Assembly (NCBI GenBank): GCA_964650975.1
Contig: CAZYWA010000515.1
Coordinates: 1 to 5,736 of the forward strand
Direction: 5' to 3'
DNA: 5,736 bases
Source of the DNA: CAZYWA01 sp964650975 [NCBI: uncultured bacterium]
GTDB taxonomy: Bacteria > JADJOY01
The notes under the pieces were generated by a model that was given only the letters and a program-made list of their open reading frames with translations, was not told where the DNA came from and made no database searches. The number at the start of each line of letters is the position of its first letter. The stretch's first letter is position 1. Made by a program: the position numbers and the translations under genes. Positions 1 through 5,736 of the stretch are shown here, one piece after another.

Positions 1-350
1 TAGACACCGACGCTGCTCACGTGCACCACCCGCTCGACGCCGGCTCGCGCCGCGGCGGCCACCAGGTGACGTGTTCCCTCCACGTGCACCGCGCGATACG
101 TGTCGATCGGGAGCCCGCCCGCGCCCACCACCGCGGCCATGTGCACCACGTGGCTGGCGTCCGCGAGGAACGGCGCGAGGGTGGCCGGACGGGTGACGTC
201 GCCCTCGTAGGCGACGACCCGGCCCTCGAGCTCGCTCGGCACGCGCGACGGATCGCGCACCAGGAGCCGCACCCGATGTCCGGCGTCCAGCAGCGCCCGC
301 GCCGTGTGGCGCCCGACGAATCCGGTGCCTCCGGTGAGCGCCACGTCCAT
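1..350 (-). CDS. NAD(P)-dependent SDR/epimerase-like protein, N-terminal part (cut by window edge)
   Basis: The 116 visible residues form the start of a Rossmann-fold short-chain dehydrogenase of the extended or atypical class, such as nucleotide-sugar epimerases, dehydratases and related reductases. Seen: the dinucleotide-binding motif TGGTGFVG at residues 6-13; an acidic GDV after the third strand at 50-52, the usual adenine contact; VVHMAA at 68-73, matching the family HxAA stretch; and VHVSSVGV at 109-116, where the catalytic Ser/Thr strand lies. The YxxxK pair falls outside the window. The arginine at the end of the second strand (LLVRDP, 29-34) is more typical of NADPH users; this is inference. 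The ATG at 350 is chosen because the Rossmann motif starts six residues later and a near-perfect Shine-Dalgarno precedes it. It follows the GT-C-like gene by 25 bp as the fourth gene of the operon. Family is sure; substrate is unknown. Confidence 0.9.
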   Translation of the reverse strand, partial: MDVALTGGTGFVGRHTARALLDAGHRVRLLVRDPSRVPSELEGRVVAYEGDVTRPATLAPFLADASHVVHMAAVVGAGGLPIDTYRAVHVEGTRHLVAAAARAGVERVVHVSSVGV

Positions 351-354
351 GGGA

Positions 355-363
355 ATCACCGCC
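355..363 (-). promoter_or_regulatory. Shine-Dalgarno site of the SDR gene
   Basis: Read on the minus strand this is GGCGGTGAT, which matches the extended anti-SD complement GGAGGTGAT at eight of nine positions. The GGCGG core sits 8 nt before the ATG at 350. It lies in the 25-bp gap after the preceding gene, so the SDR gene has its own ribosome entry rather than depending only on coupling. Confidence 0.65.
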
Positions 364-375
364 TACGTGGCGCGC

Positions 376-2220
376 TCACGGGCTAGCCACGGCTGCGCGC
401 GCATCGCCATCGTCCACCAGCGCGACCTCGACGCCGTACCAGCGCCGATCGCGGCCGACTCCGCGCTCGGCCGGCTGGAAGGCGTTGCTCGACCGGACCG
501 TGACCGGCCACACCCAGCCGTCACGCTCGTGCCAGCGCATCGGCATGCCGCGTCCCGCTCCATCGATGGCGATCCGCAGCGCCTGGTTGGGAAGCAGCCT
601 TGCGCGCGCCCGACGCTGCCCGACGTCGATCGTCACCCGAGACCGGCGCGGCCCGGCATGCAACCAGATCGCGTCCGGCGGCCGAGGACGGTCAGACCAA
701 ACCAGCAGCTCCGCCGCCGCCGTCCCCGGCGTCCAGAAGCAACCGATCGACGAGCTGGGCGCCGCGGAATCGTTGCAGCTCGCGTAGACCACGTCGACGT
801 CCTCGTCGAGGTCGACCACGTGCCGGTCGGGACCGCCCAGGGGCATCGTCCGTCCGGTCGGCAAGGATCCGGCGCGGCTGAGATCGACCGGAAGCCACGT
901 GTAGGGCCAGGTGCGGGCATGGAAGCCCGGGCTTCGCACCGCCGCCAGCGGATCGGTGAGCGGCTCACCGAGGAGCAAACCGGCGAGCGCCCAGCCGACG
1001 ATCAGACTCCGGGTCCCGAGGACTCCGTGACTCGCCACGATCGCCAGGGGATAGAGAACCGCGGCCGCGCGGCTGCCGGGGCCGTCGGCCCAACCGGCGA
1101 AGGAGTGCGGGAGCAGCAGAGCCTGGGCGCTCAGCGCGACTCCGCCGAGCGCGAGGGTCGCGATCCGCCACGGCTCACGCCGGCGGATCAGCACCACCGC
1201 CGACGCCACCGCGGCGAGCGGGTACCACCACAGCGCTCCCGAGAAACGCCCCACGAACACGTCGCGCAGCGCGTGCGCTTTCACCCACGAGGCGTCCGGG
1301 CCGGCTGGATCCTGCGGTGAAATCGCCTCGCCCAGCACGTCGAATCGCTCGCCTCGCTCGTCGGGCAAGGCGCTCGAGAAGATCCGCTCGTGACGCTGGG
1401 CGCGGAGTGGGTCGACGCCGCGCAACGACGCGAACGGAAGCGTGTGGAGCAGCATCACCACCGCCAGCCCCACTCCGCTGGTCGCCGCGGCGAACGCCCA
1501 CACCAGCTTTCGCCGCTTCGCGCCCATCGTCGCGGGCACCGCCGTGAGGGGTGCCGCGAGCAGCGCCATCCCCGGGAACGGCATCTCCCACGCCACTAGC
1601 CCCAGCAATGCGCCAGCGGCCAGACCTCGTCCCACGCGCCGCACCCGTTTGGCTGGCGTGGTCCACTGGTCCTCGATCTCGGCTCCCGGCGCGGGGACCG
1701 CCAGCGCCAGGCCAGCGAGCGCGAGCGCCGCGTGAAACGCCTCCGGCGTGAACCGGAACACCCACACCGGCAGCGCCGACGCGGCGAGAAGCGACGTGAT
1801 CCACGCGGCGCCCCGAGCCGTCCGCGACCCGAGACGAACCCAGGTGAGCACGGCCGCCGCGGCCAGGACCAGCGCGTGGAACACCGGAAACGCGCGCGCA
1901 CCCAGCCGCGGCACCAGCGGCGACACCAGCCACGGCTCGAGCCCGCGCGCCGCGTAGCGGATGACGCCGCCGCCATCGCGCGTCAGGCGGAGGCGTTCAG
2001 GGACCGCACCGAAGAGCGCGGTCGCCTCCTCGAGATCGGCGCGGTCGTAGCGGATGTCGCCGTCGCGAGCCAGGCTCACGGCGGCGCACACCGGCTCGGT
2101 CTCGCCGTCGAGAGGCGGACCGCGGCGCACCCGCGACGGATCGATGCCCACCGCGGCGCCGATCCAGAAAGCCGCGGCGCCCAGCACGATCCAGGTGCCG
2201 CGCCGCCGATCCACGATCAT
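376..2220 (-). CDS. Polytopic membrane protein, GT-C glycosyltransferase-like, with C-terminal soluble domain
   Basis: A 614-residue protein. About nine or ten hydrophobic helices are visible: roughly 9-26, 110-128, 138-155, 160-176, 199-230 (one or two), 239-261, 328-345, 352-370, 385-401 and 405-418. A largely soluble tail of about 185 residues follows. After the first helix comes a loop with LDGETEP (37-43) and SLARDGDI (49-56). This resembles the first outer loop of GT-C-fold enzymes and of large uncharacterised membrane proteins with a D-E-P-H-Y-like motif, in which an acidic residue is catalytic. RFTPEAF (156-162) resembles their YPE-type helix start. The ATG at 2220 overlaps the GT4 stop as ATGA, indicating translational coupling; an earlier start would run far into GT4. 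If it is an enzyme, it would use a polyprenyl-phosphate sugar at the outer membrane face. That is inference, and a non-enzymatic role is possible. The gene is certain; the function is not. Confidence 0.85.
   Translation of the reverse strand: MIVDRRRGTWIVLGAAAFWIGAAVGIDPSRVRRGPPLDGETEPVCAAVSLARDGDIRYDRADLEEATALFGAVPERLRLTRDGGGVIRYAARGLEPWLVSPLVPRLGARAFPVFHALVLAAAAVLTWVRLGSRTARGAAWITSLLAASALPVWVFRFTPEAFHAALALAGLALAVPAPGAEIEDQWTTPAKRVRRVGRGLAAGALLGLVAWEMPFPGMALLAAPLTAVPATMGAKRRKLVWAFAAATSGVGLAVVMLLHTLPFASLRGVDPLRAQRHERIFSSALPDERGERFDVLGEAISPQDPAGPDASWVKAHALRDVFVGRFSGALWWYPLAAVASAVVLIRRREPWRIATLALGGVALSAQALLLPHSFAGWADGPGSRAAAVLYPLAIVASHGVLGTRSLIVGWALAGLLLGEPLTDPLAAVRSPGFHARTWPYTWLPVDLSRAGSLPTGRTMPLGGPDRHVVDLDEDVDVVYASCNDSAAPSSSIGCFWTPGTAAAELLVWSDRPRPPDAIWLHAGPRRSRVTIDVGQRRARARLLPNQALRIAIDGAGRGMPMRWHERDGWVWPVTVRSSNAFQPAERGVGRDRRWYGVEVALVDDGDARAAVASP
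2217..2220 (-). other. ATGA stop/start overlap coupling GT4 to the GT-C-like gene
   Basis: The start codon ATG (2220-2218) and the GT4 stop TGA (2219-2217) share two bases. Upstream, inside the end of GT4, is a purine-rich GGGGTG that could act as a weak ribosome binding site. This is the classic arrangement for re-initiation and supports co-expression of the two proteins. Confidence 0.85.
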
Positions 2221-3413
2221 CGGCCGCGCACCCCGTCGATCACGCTGCGATAGCCGGCGAGGATCCGATCCCAGCCAGGCGCGCGCTCGATGCTCGCCCG
2301 TCCGGCCCGGCCCAGCGCCGCGCGGCGCTCCGGGTCCGCCATGAGAGCCGAAAGCGCCGCTGGAAACGACACCCAGTCCGGGAAGGTGTCGCCCGCACCC
2401 ATCCGCAGGCACTGTCCGGTCAGCACCGCCGAGGCGCCGTAGGCGAGCACCGGCGTTCCCATGGCGGCACTCTCGAGGAACGCGAGCGACAGGCTCTCGT
2501 AAGGCGATGCGATCACGCTCACCTCCGCCGCGGCGAGCGCGTTCCACTTGTCGGCGTCATCGACCCAGCCCAGGCAGCGGATCGACGGGTCGACGGGCAT
2601 GGGCGTGCGCACGACTCCCAGGAACACCAGCGTTCCGGCGCCGCCGCGCGCACGGTACTCGAGGAACGCCTCCGCGAGCCGCGGCGCGCCCTTGACGCGG
2701 TCGACCCGTCCCACGCACACGACCAGCGGTCCGTCGAGGCCGAAGCGCCGCCGAAAGCCCGCGGGATCGACCTGTGACGGCACCTCCAGCGACACGCCCG
2801 CCACGGTCTCGGCGCGCGGCGTGGGAGCGAACCGCCGGTACACCAGCTCCCGCTCCTCGGGCGTCTGGAACACCAAGCCGGGAACCGCGCGGAAGAGATC
2901 GTCGAAGATGTCGAAGTAAAGCGGCGGCTCGTCGTGAGCCGTGGGCACCAGCACCGCGCGATCGGCGACCGCGGGGACACCGAAGAAGGTCGGATAGTAG
3001 AGGTAGGTGAAAAACAGCACCGCGTCGAACGACGAGCCTTCGCGGGAAAGAGCTTCGACCAGACCGAGCACTCGCGGACCCTGACGGCGCATCCAGTCGA
3101 GCTCGTGCTCGCGGGTGTGCGGGCCTGCCACCAGGCGCCGCGTCAGCCGCCCGAACCAGCGGATGCGCCGTGGACGGTCCACGGGAAACCGGCGAACCCG
3201 CACCGGCCCGTCCTGGACGACACCGGCGGGCAGCTCGTTGGCCCACGAGAAGTAATCCCGCGCGCACGAGGTCCACACCTCGACCTCGTCCGATTCGGCG
3301 AGACCGAGCGCCACGCGGCGCGCCAGCGCCTCGGACCCTCCGTCGACGCCGTCACCGTAGCGGTGCACGACGACCGCGAGCTTGCGCGCCACGTGCGGAG
3401 GATGTCCGAGCAC
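2217..3413 (-). CDS. Family 4 (GT-B fold) glycosyltransferase
   Basis: A 398-residue retaining glycosyltransferase of the GT4 type, normal in length. The N-terminal Rossmann domain opens with KLAVVVHRYG (11-20) and has the glycine loop GGSE (25-28). The linker region carries VPTAHDEPPLY (156-166) and FQTPEER (182-188), both typical of bacterial GT4 enzymes. The C-terminal nucleotide-sugar domain begins at VVCVGRVDRVKG (231-242), with the phosphate-binding R236 and K241. The EX7E motif is E306 to E314 in SPYESLSLAFLE. No signal peptide or membrane helix is seen, so it should be cytosolic or membrane-peripheral. The start is uncertain: the GTG at 3413 gives the full length but has no good Shine-Dalgarno, and another GTG at 3392 would remove seven residues. 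It is in the same frame as the upstream GT2 gene. Donor and acceptor sugars cannot be read from the sequence. Confidence 0.95.
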   Translation of the reverse strand: MLGHPPHVARKLAVVVHRYGDGVDGGSEALARRVALGLAESDEVEVWTSCARDYFSWANELPAGVVQDGPVRVRRFPVDRPRRIRWFGRLTRRLVAGPHTREHELDWMRRQGPRVLGLVEALSREGSSFDAVLFFTYLYYPTFFGVPAVADRAVLVPTAHDEPPLYFDIFDDLFRAVPGLVFQTPEERELVYRRFAPTPRAETVAGVSLEVPSQVDPAGFRRRFGLDGPLVVCVGRVDRVKGAPRLAEAFLEYRARGGAGTLVFLGVVRTPMPVDPSIRCLGWVDDADKWNALAAAEVSVIASPYESLSLAFLESAAMGTPVLAYGASAVLTGQCLRMGAGDTFPDWVSFPAALSALMADPERRAALGRAGRASIERAPGWDRILAGYRSVIDGVRGR

Positions 3414-3446
3414 CTGCGCCGGGGAAAGAATCGGCGACGACGGCTT
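3414..3446 (-). other. In-frame spacer between the GT2 stop and GT4 start
   Basis: Thirty-three bases, eleven sense codons, separate the GT2 stop TGA (3449-3447) from the GT4 GTG at 3413, and both genes use the same frame. There is no recognisable Shine-Dalgarno and no T-rich terminator. GT4 translation is therefore likely to depend on ribosomes arriving from GT2 or on a start site not recognised here. Confidence 0.7.
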
Positions 3447-4694
3447 TCAGCCCGCGTGCCCGATCGCGGCTCGCGCCATTCTCCGGGCCAGCACTCGCTG
3501 CTCGAACCAGACCCACGCGAAGGTCGCGACGCTGTACGAATAGTAGAGCCAGTGAAGCGGGATCGAGAGGAGGGCGAACGCCAAACCTCGCTCGCGGATG
3601 AGGAACGAGATCCAGCCACCGTTGAGCAGCAACGCCGCCGCCGCGAAACCGGCGGCCGGCGCGAAACCGGCGGCCGGCGCGAAACCGGCGGCCGGCGCGC
3701 GGCCGATCAGCGCGATCGTGCCGAGAACCAGGGTCGCGGCGCCGACCGCGAGCGCCGGATCGCGACCGGGTGGGCGCGCATCGGCCGCGCGATCGACCAG
3801 CGCCAGGAGCGCGCCCAGGAACGGAATCCACGCGAAGAGCAACGGCTGGCGCAGGCTGGCAACGGCGAGCGAGGCCAGCAACCCCAGGACCGCGAGGGCG
3901 CTGGCGCGCTGCGACCTCGCGAGGTTGAGGTCGTCGGGCAAGGCACCTTCGCGAAACATGAGCCGCGCCCACGGCAACGCGCGGTTCATCACGTCGGTCC
4001 TGGTCATGCTCGCGAGGGTCCAGCGCTTGAGGTGCGTGACAGTGAGATCGTGCACCAGCCGGATCTCGAAACCGGCGCGCCGCAAGCGCCTGCCGAGCTC
4101 GATGTCCTCGATCGCGGGCTCATCCGACGCCTCCGAAAAGCCGCCCACGGCGCGGAACGCCTCGGCCCGGACCGCTCCGCAACCGGTCCAGAAGGTGGAC
4201 GCCACCGGACGTGCCTTCTGGTGCACGTAGTGATGCCAGAGGTTCCGGAACTGCGACACCAGATTGGGTTCCTCGGGGCGATCGTCGTAGGAGCCGAAGA
4301 TCGCCGCGACACCCGGCTCGTCCTCGAAGAACCGGACCACCCGACCCACCAGATCCGGAAGCGGGACCACGTCCGCGTCGAGAAACAGCAGGATCGAGCC
4401 CCGCGACGCCGCGACGCCGCGGTTCCTCGCCACCGCCGGTCCGCGGCCCGGGGACAGGGACACGACTGCGGCGTCGCGCGACTTGGCCAGCGACGCGGTG
4501 CCGTCGGTGGAGCCGTCGTCGACCACCACGACCTGGTCCGGCCGAACCTCCGATCGCGCCAGCGCGTCGAGGTTGCGCGCCAGCGAGCGAGCGGCGTTTC
4601 GCGCCGGAATCACGATCGAGACCGATGCGCGCTCCCCGCGCGACCCTTCATCCGGCGCCTTTCGGGTTGCCCCGATGTCCGAAGCTTGATTCAA
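3447..4694 (-). CDS. Family 2 (GT-A fold) glycosyltransferase with C-terminal membrane helices
   Basis: A 415-residue inverting glycosyltransferase. After a polar leader of about 23 residues, the GT-A domain starts at VSIVIPARN (25-33), followed by VVVDDGSTDGT (56-66), the metal-binding DAD at 106-108, the acceptor-side TGCGAVR (170-176), the catalytic-type ED at 196-197 and HLKRW (221-225). Hydrophobic segments follow at about 264-281, 285-300, 314-331, a repeat-bearing stretch at 333-357, and 371-395 with LHWLYYSYS (380-388), a stretch I recall from membrane-bound relatives in polysaccharide clusters. The active site should face the cytoplasm. The start is TTG at 4694, supported by a GGAGG seven bases upstream and by the absence of a better in-frame start before the first strand. 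It is the first gene of the leftward operon. A perfect three-fold hexapeptide repeat at 333-350 is odd. Family is secure; sugar specificity is unknown. Confidence 0.95.
   Translation of the reverse strand: MNQASDIGATRKAPDEGSRGERASVSIVIPARNAARSLARNLDALARSEVRPDQVVVVDDGSTDGTASLAKSRDAAVVSLSPGRGPAVARNRGVAASRGSILLFLDADVVPLPDLVGRVVRFFEDEPGVAAIFGSYDDRPEEPNLVSQFRNLWHHYVHQKARPVASTFWTGCGAVRAEAFRAVGGFSEASDEPAIEDIELGRRLRRAGFEIRLVHDLTVTHLKRWTLASMTRTDVMNRALPWARLMFREGALPDDLNLARSQRASALAVLGLLASLAVASLRQPLLFAWIPFLGALLALVDRAADARPPGRDPALAVGAATLVLGTIALIGRAPAAGFAPAAGFAPAAGFAAAALLLNGGWISFLIRERGLAFALLSIPLHWLYYSYSVATFAWVWFEQRVLARRMARAAIGHAG
3642..3699 (-). repeat. Tandem 18-bp repeat, three perfect copies, coding APAAGF x3 in GT2
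   Basis: The unit GCGAAACCGGCGGCCGGC (plus-strand reading) occurs at 3643-3660, 3661-3678 and 3679-3696 without a mismatch. The 18-bp period extends a base or two at each end. On the coding strand it keeps the frame and gives the hexapeptide APAAGF three times (residues 333-350), between two membrane segments. Identity at every synonymous position points to recent slippage or expansion rather than selected protein repetition. Confidence 0.95.
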
Positions 4695-4765
4695 TGCGTC
4701 GCCTCCTCACCCTGCCGCCCCAAGGTCCGTCTGCATTCCCCACGAACGACCCGAGAACCGGGCCG
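4695..4765. promoter_or_regulatory. 71-bp divergent start region between the GT2 operon and the FAD oxidoreductase
   Basis: This is the only space between the divergent start codons, TTG at 4694 leftward and ATG at 4766 rightward. It must hold the GT2 ribosome binding site and, unless transcription starts elsewhere, promoters for both directions. I see no convincing -35/-10 pair on either strand. Promoters may be non-canonical, overlap coding sequence, or lie within the neighbouring genes. Confidence 0.45.
4702..4708 (-). promoter_or_regulatory. Shine-Dalgarno site fixing the TTG start of GT2
   Basis: On the minus strand the sequence is GAGGAGG, followed by seven bases and then TTG at 4694. 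It is the strongest ribosome binding site in the window and is the main reason for accepting a TTG start. Confidence 0.8.
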
Positions 4766-5736
4766 ATGACTCGATTCGATCGCACCCAACGCGGCCCCAT
4801 CGTCATCGTGGGCGCCGGCCCCGCCGGTCTCACCGCGGCGCTCGAGCTCAGCAATCAGGCGGTTCCGTCCATCGTCCTGGAGCGCGACGGCTCGGTGGGC
4901 GGAATCGCGCGCACCGTCGAGCATCAAGGGTTCCGCTTCGACCTGGGTGGCCACCGGTTCTTCTCGAAGGTACCGCTGGTCAACGCGATCTGGCAGGAGC
5001 TCCTGGGCGACGAGATGGAGCGCCGCCCGCGGCTCTCGCGGATCCACTATCGCGGCCGCTGGTTCCGCTACCCGCTACGCCCCTTGGACGCGCTCAAGGG
5101 CCTGGGCGCGGTGGATGCGGTGCGGGTGATCCTGAGCTATGCGTGGGCGCAGCTCAAGCCCCACCCGGTCGAGGAGAATTTCGAGCAGTGGGTCTCGAAC
5201 CGTTTCGGACGCCGGCTGTTCGAGACCTTCTTCCGTTCCTACACCGAGAAGGTGTGGGGAATCTCGACCACCGAGCTCTCGGCCGACTGGGCTGCGCAAC
5301 GGATCCAGAACCTGTCGCTCGGCAGCGCCATTCGCCACTCGCTGATGGGTCATACCGGCGGTGCCATCACCAAGACCTTGATCGACGAGTTCCACTATCC
5401 GCGGCTCGGGCCGGGCCAGCTCTGGGAGCGCTGCCGCGAGGTGGTCCGCGAGCGCGGCACCAGCGTCGAGAGCCACGTGATGGTGCGCGCCGTGCGGCGC
5501 GAGGGGAACCGGGCCGTGGCGATCGAGCTGGATCGCGACGGCTCGCCCGACGAGATGGCGGTCGGCGAGCTGGTGAGCTCGATGCCGCTCGGCGAGCTGG
5601 TCGCGGCCTTCCGCCCCGGACCGCCCGCCGAGGTGCTGACCGCGGCGAAGCGGCTGCGCCACCGCGGCATGCTGGTGGCGAACCTGATCGTCGACACCCC
5701 CGACGTCTTCCCGGACAACTGGATCTACGTGCACAC
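4766..5736 (+). CDS. FAD-dependent oxidoreductase, UDP-galactopyranose mutase/amine oxidase-like, 3' end outside window
   Basis: Open to the window edge: 323 codons visible with no stop. The N-terminal FAD Rossmann motif is IVIVGAGPAGL (12-22), with E39 at the end of the second strand (VLERD) for the ribose, then GSVGGIART (42-50) and FDLGGHRFFSK (58-68), typical of this flavoprotein group. NFEQWVSNRFGRRLFETFF (138-156) and YTEKVWG (159-165), with SADWAAQRI after them, match the group found in bacterial polysaccharide clusters and often annotated as UDP-galactopyranose mutase-like or protoporphyrinogen oxidase-like. No membrane helix is seen; it is expected to be cytosolic. The ATG at 4766 places the FAD motif at residue 12 as usual. 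An in-frame ATG at 4694 would add 24 residues but is less likely. It diverges from the GT operon and probably acts on a sugar nucleotide or isoprenoid-type substrate for that pathway; this is inference. True mutase activity is not shown. Confidence 0.92.
   Translation, partial: MTRFDRTQRGPIVIVGAGPAGLTAALELSNQAVPSIVLERDGSVGGIARTVEHQGFRFDLGGHRFFSKVPLVNAIWQELLGDEMERRPRLSRIHYRGRWFRYPLRPLDALKGLGAVDAVRVILSYAWAQLKPHPVEENFEQWVSNRFGRRLFETFFRSYTEKVWGISTTELSADWAAQRIQNLSLGSAIRHSLMGHTGGAITKTLIDEFHYPRLGPGQLWERCREVVRERGTSVESHVMVRAVRREGNRAVAIELDRDGSPDEMAVGELVSSMPLGELVAAFRPGPPAEVLTAAKRLRHRGMLVANLIVDTPDVFPDNWIYVH

Noticed and set aside
366-391. Inverted repeat cgtggc/gccacg near the end of the membrane protein gene
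   Set aside because: Only six pairs with a 14-base loop and no following T run; not a credible intrinsic terminator, and the SDR gene continues the operon.
304-1320. A 338-codon plus-strand open frame opposite the membrane protein
   Set aside because: Arg/Pro-rich composition, no domain, and it overlaps the well-supported minus-strand gene and the SDR start.
2221-2547. Upstream extension of the membrane protein frame by 109 codons
   Set aside because: It would overlap the C-terminal half of GT4; the ATGA overlap at 2220 followed by a membrane helix is a much better start.
3443-3453. Short hairpin ggct-ttc-agcc at the GT2 stop codon
   Set aside because: Four base pairs with a three-base loop; expected by chance and too weak to be a terminator or readthrough signal.
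2934-4769. A 611-codon open frame on the plus strand opposite GT4 and GT2
   Set aside because: Its translation is Arg/Gly/Glu-rich low-complexity sequence without a recognisable domain, while the minus strand encodes two clear glycosyltransferases. Long antisense frames are common at this GC content.
5075-5734. A 219-codon minus-strand open frame opposite the FAD oxidoreductase
   Set aside because: His/Arg/Ala-rich with no domain; the plus strand has a continuous flavoprotein with conserved motifs through the same interval.

Overview
The window is very GC-rich (by eye near 70%) and densely coded, with gene overlaps and alternative start codons. This fits a high-GC bacterium such as an uncultivated soil or sediment lineage (Myxococcota, Gemmatimonadota or Eisenbacteria-like). 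No marker gene is present, so the taxon cannot be fixed. There is no RNA gene, insertion sequence, CRISPR array or phage gene.

Layout: four genes run leftward as one apparent operon from about 4694 to the left edge. In transcription order they are a family 2 glycosyltransferase with C-terminal membrane helices (3447-4694), a GT-B family 4 glycosyltransferase (2217-3413), a polytopic membrane protein resembling GT-C enzymes with a C-terminal soluble domain (376-2220), and the N-terminal third of an NAD(P)-dependent SDR/epimerase (1-350, cut by the edge). Spacings are 33 bp, a 4-bp ATGA overlap, and 25 bp. Facing away across only 71 bp is a rightward FAD-dependent oxidoreductase of the UDP-galactopyranose mutase/amine oxidase-like group (4766 to the right edge, incomplete).

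Together this looks like part of a surface glycan or glycolipid locus. A cytosolic SDR and a flavoprotein would modify or supply sugar donors or intermediates. The GT2 and GT4 enzymes would build a glycan on the cytoplasmic face, and the GT-C-like protein may act on a lipid-linked sugar at the outer face. No substrate can be assigned from sequence alone.

Points of most interest are a perfect 18-bp triplicate repeat inside the GT2 membrane region, the same-frame GT2/GT4 arrangement separated by one TGA, the divergent GT-C-like protein, and the very compact divergent start region.
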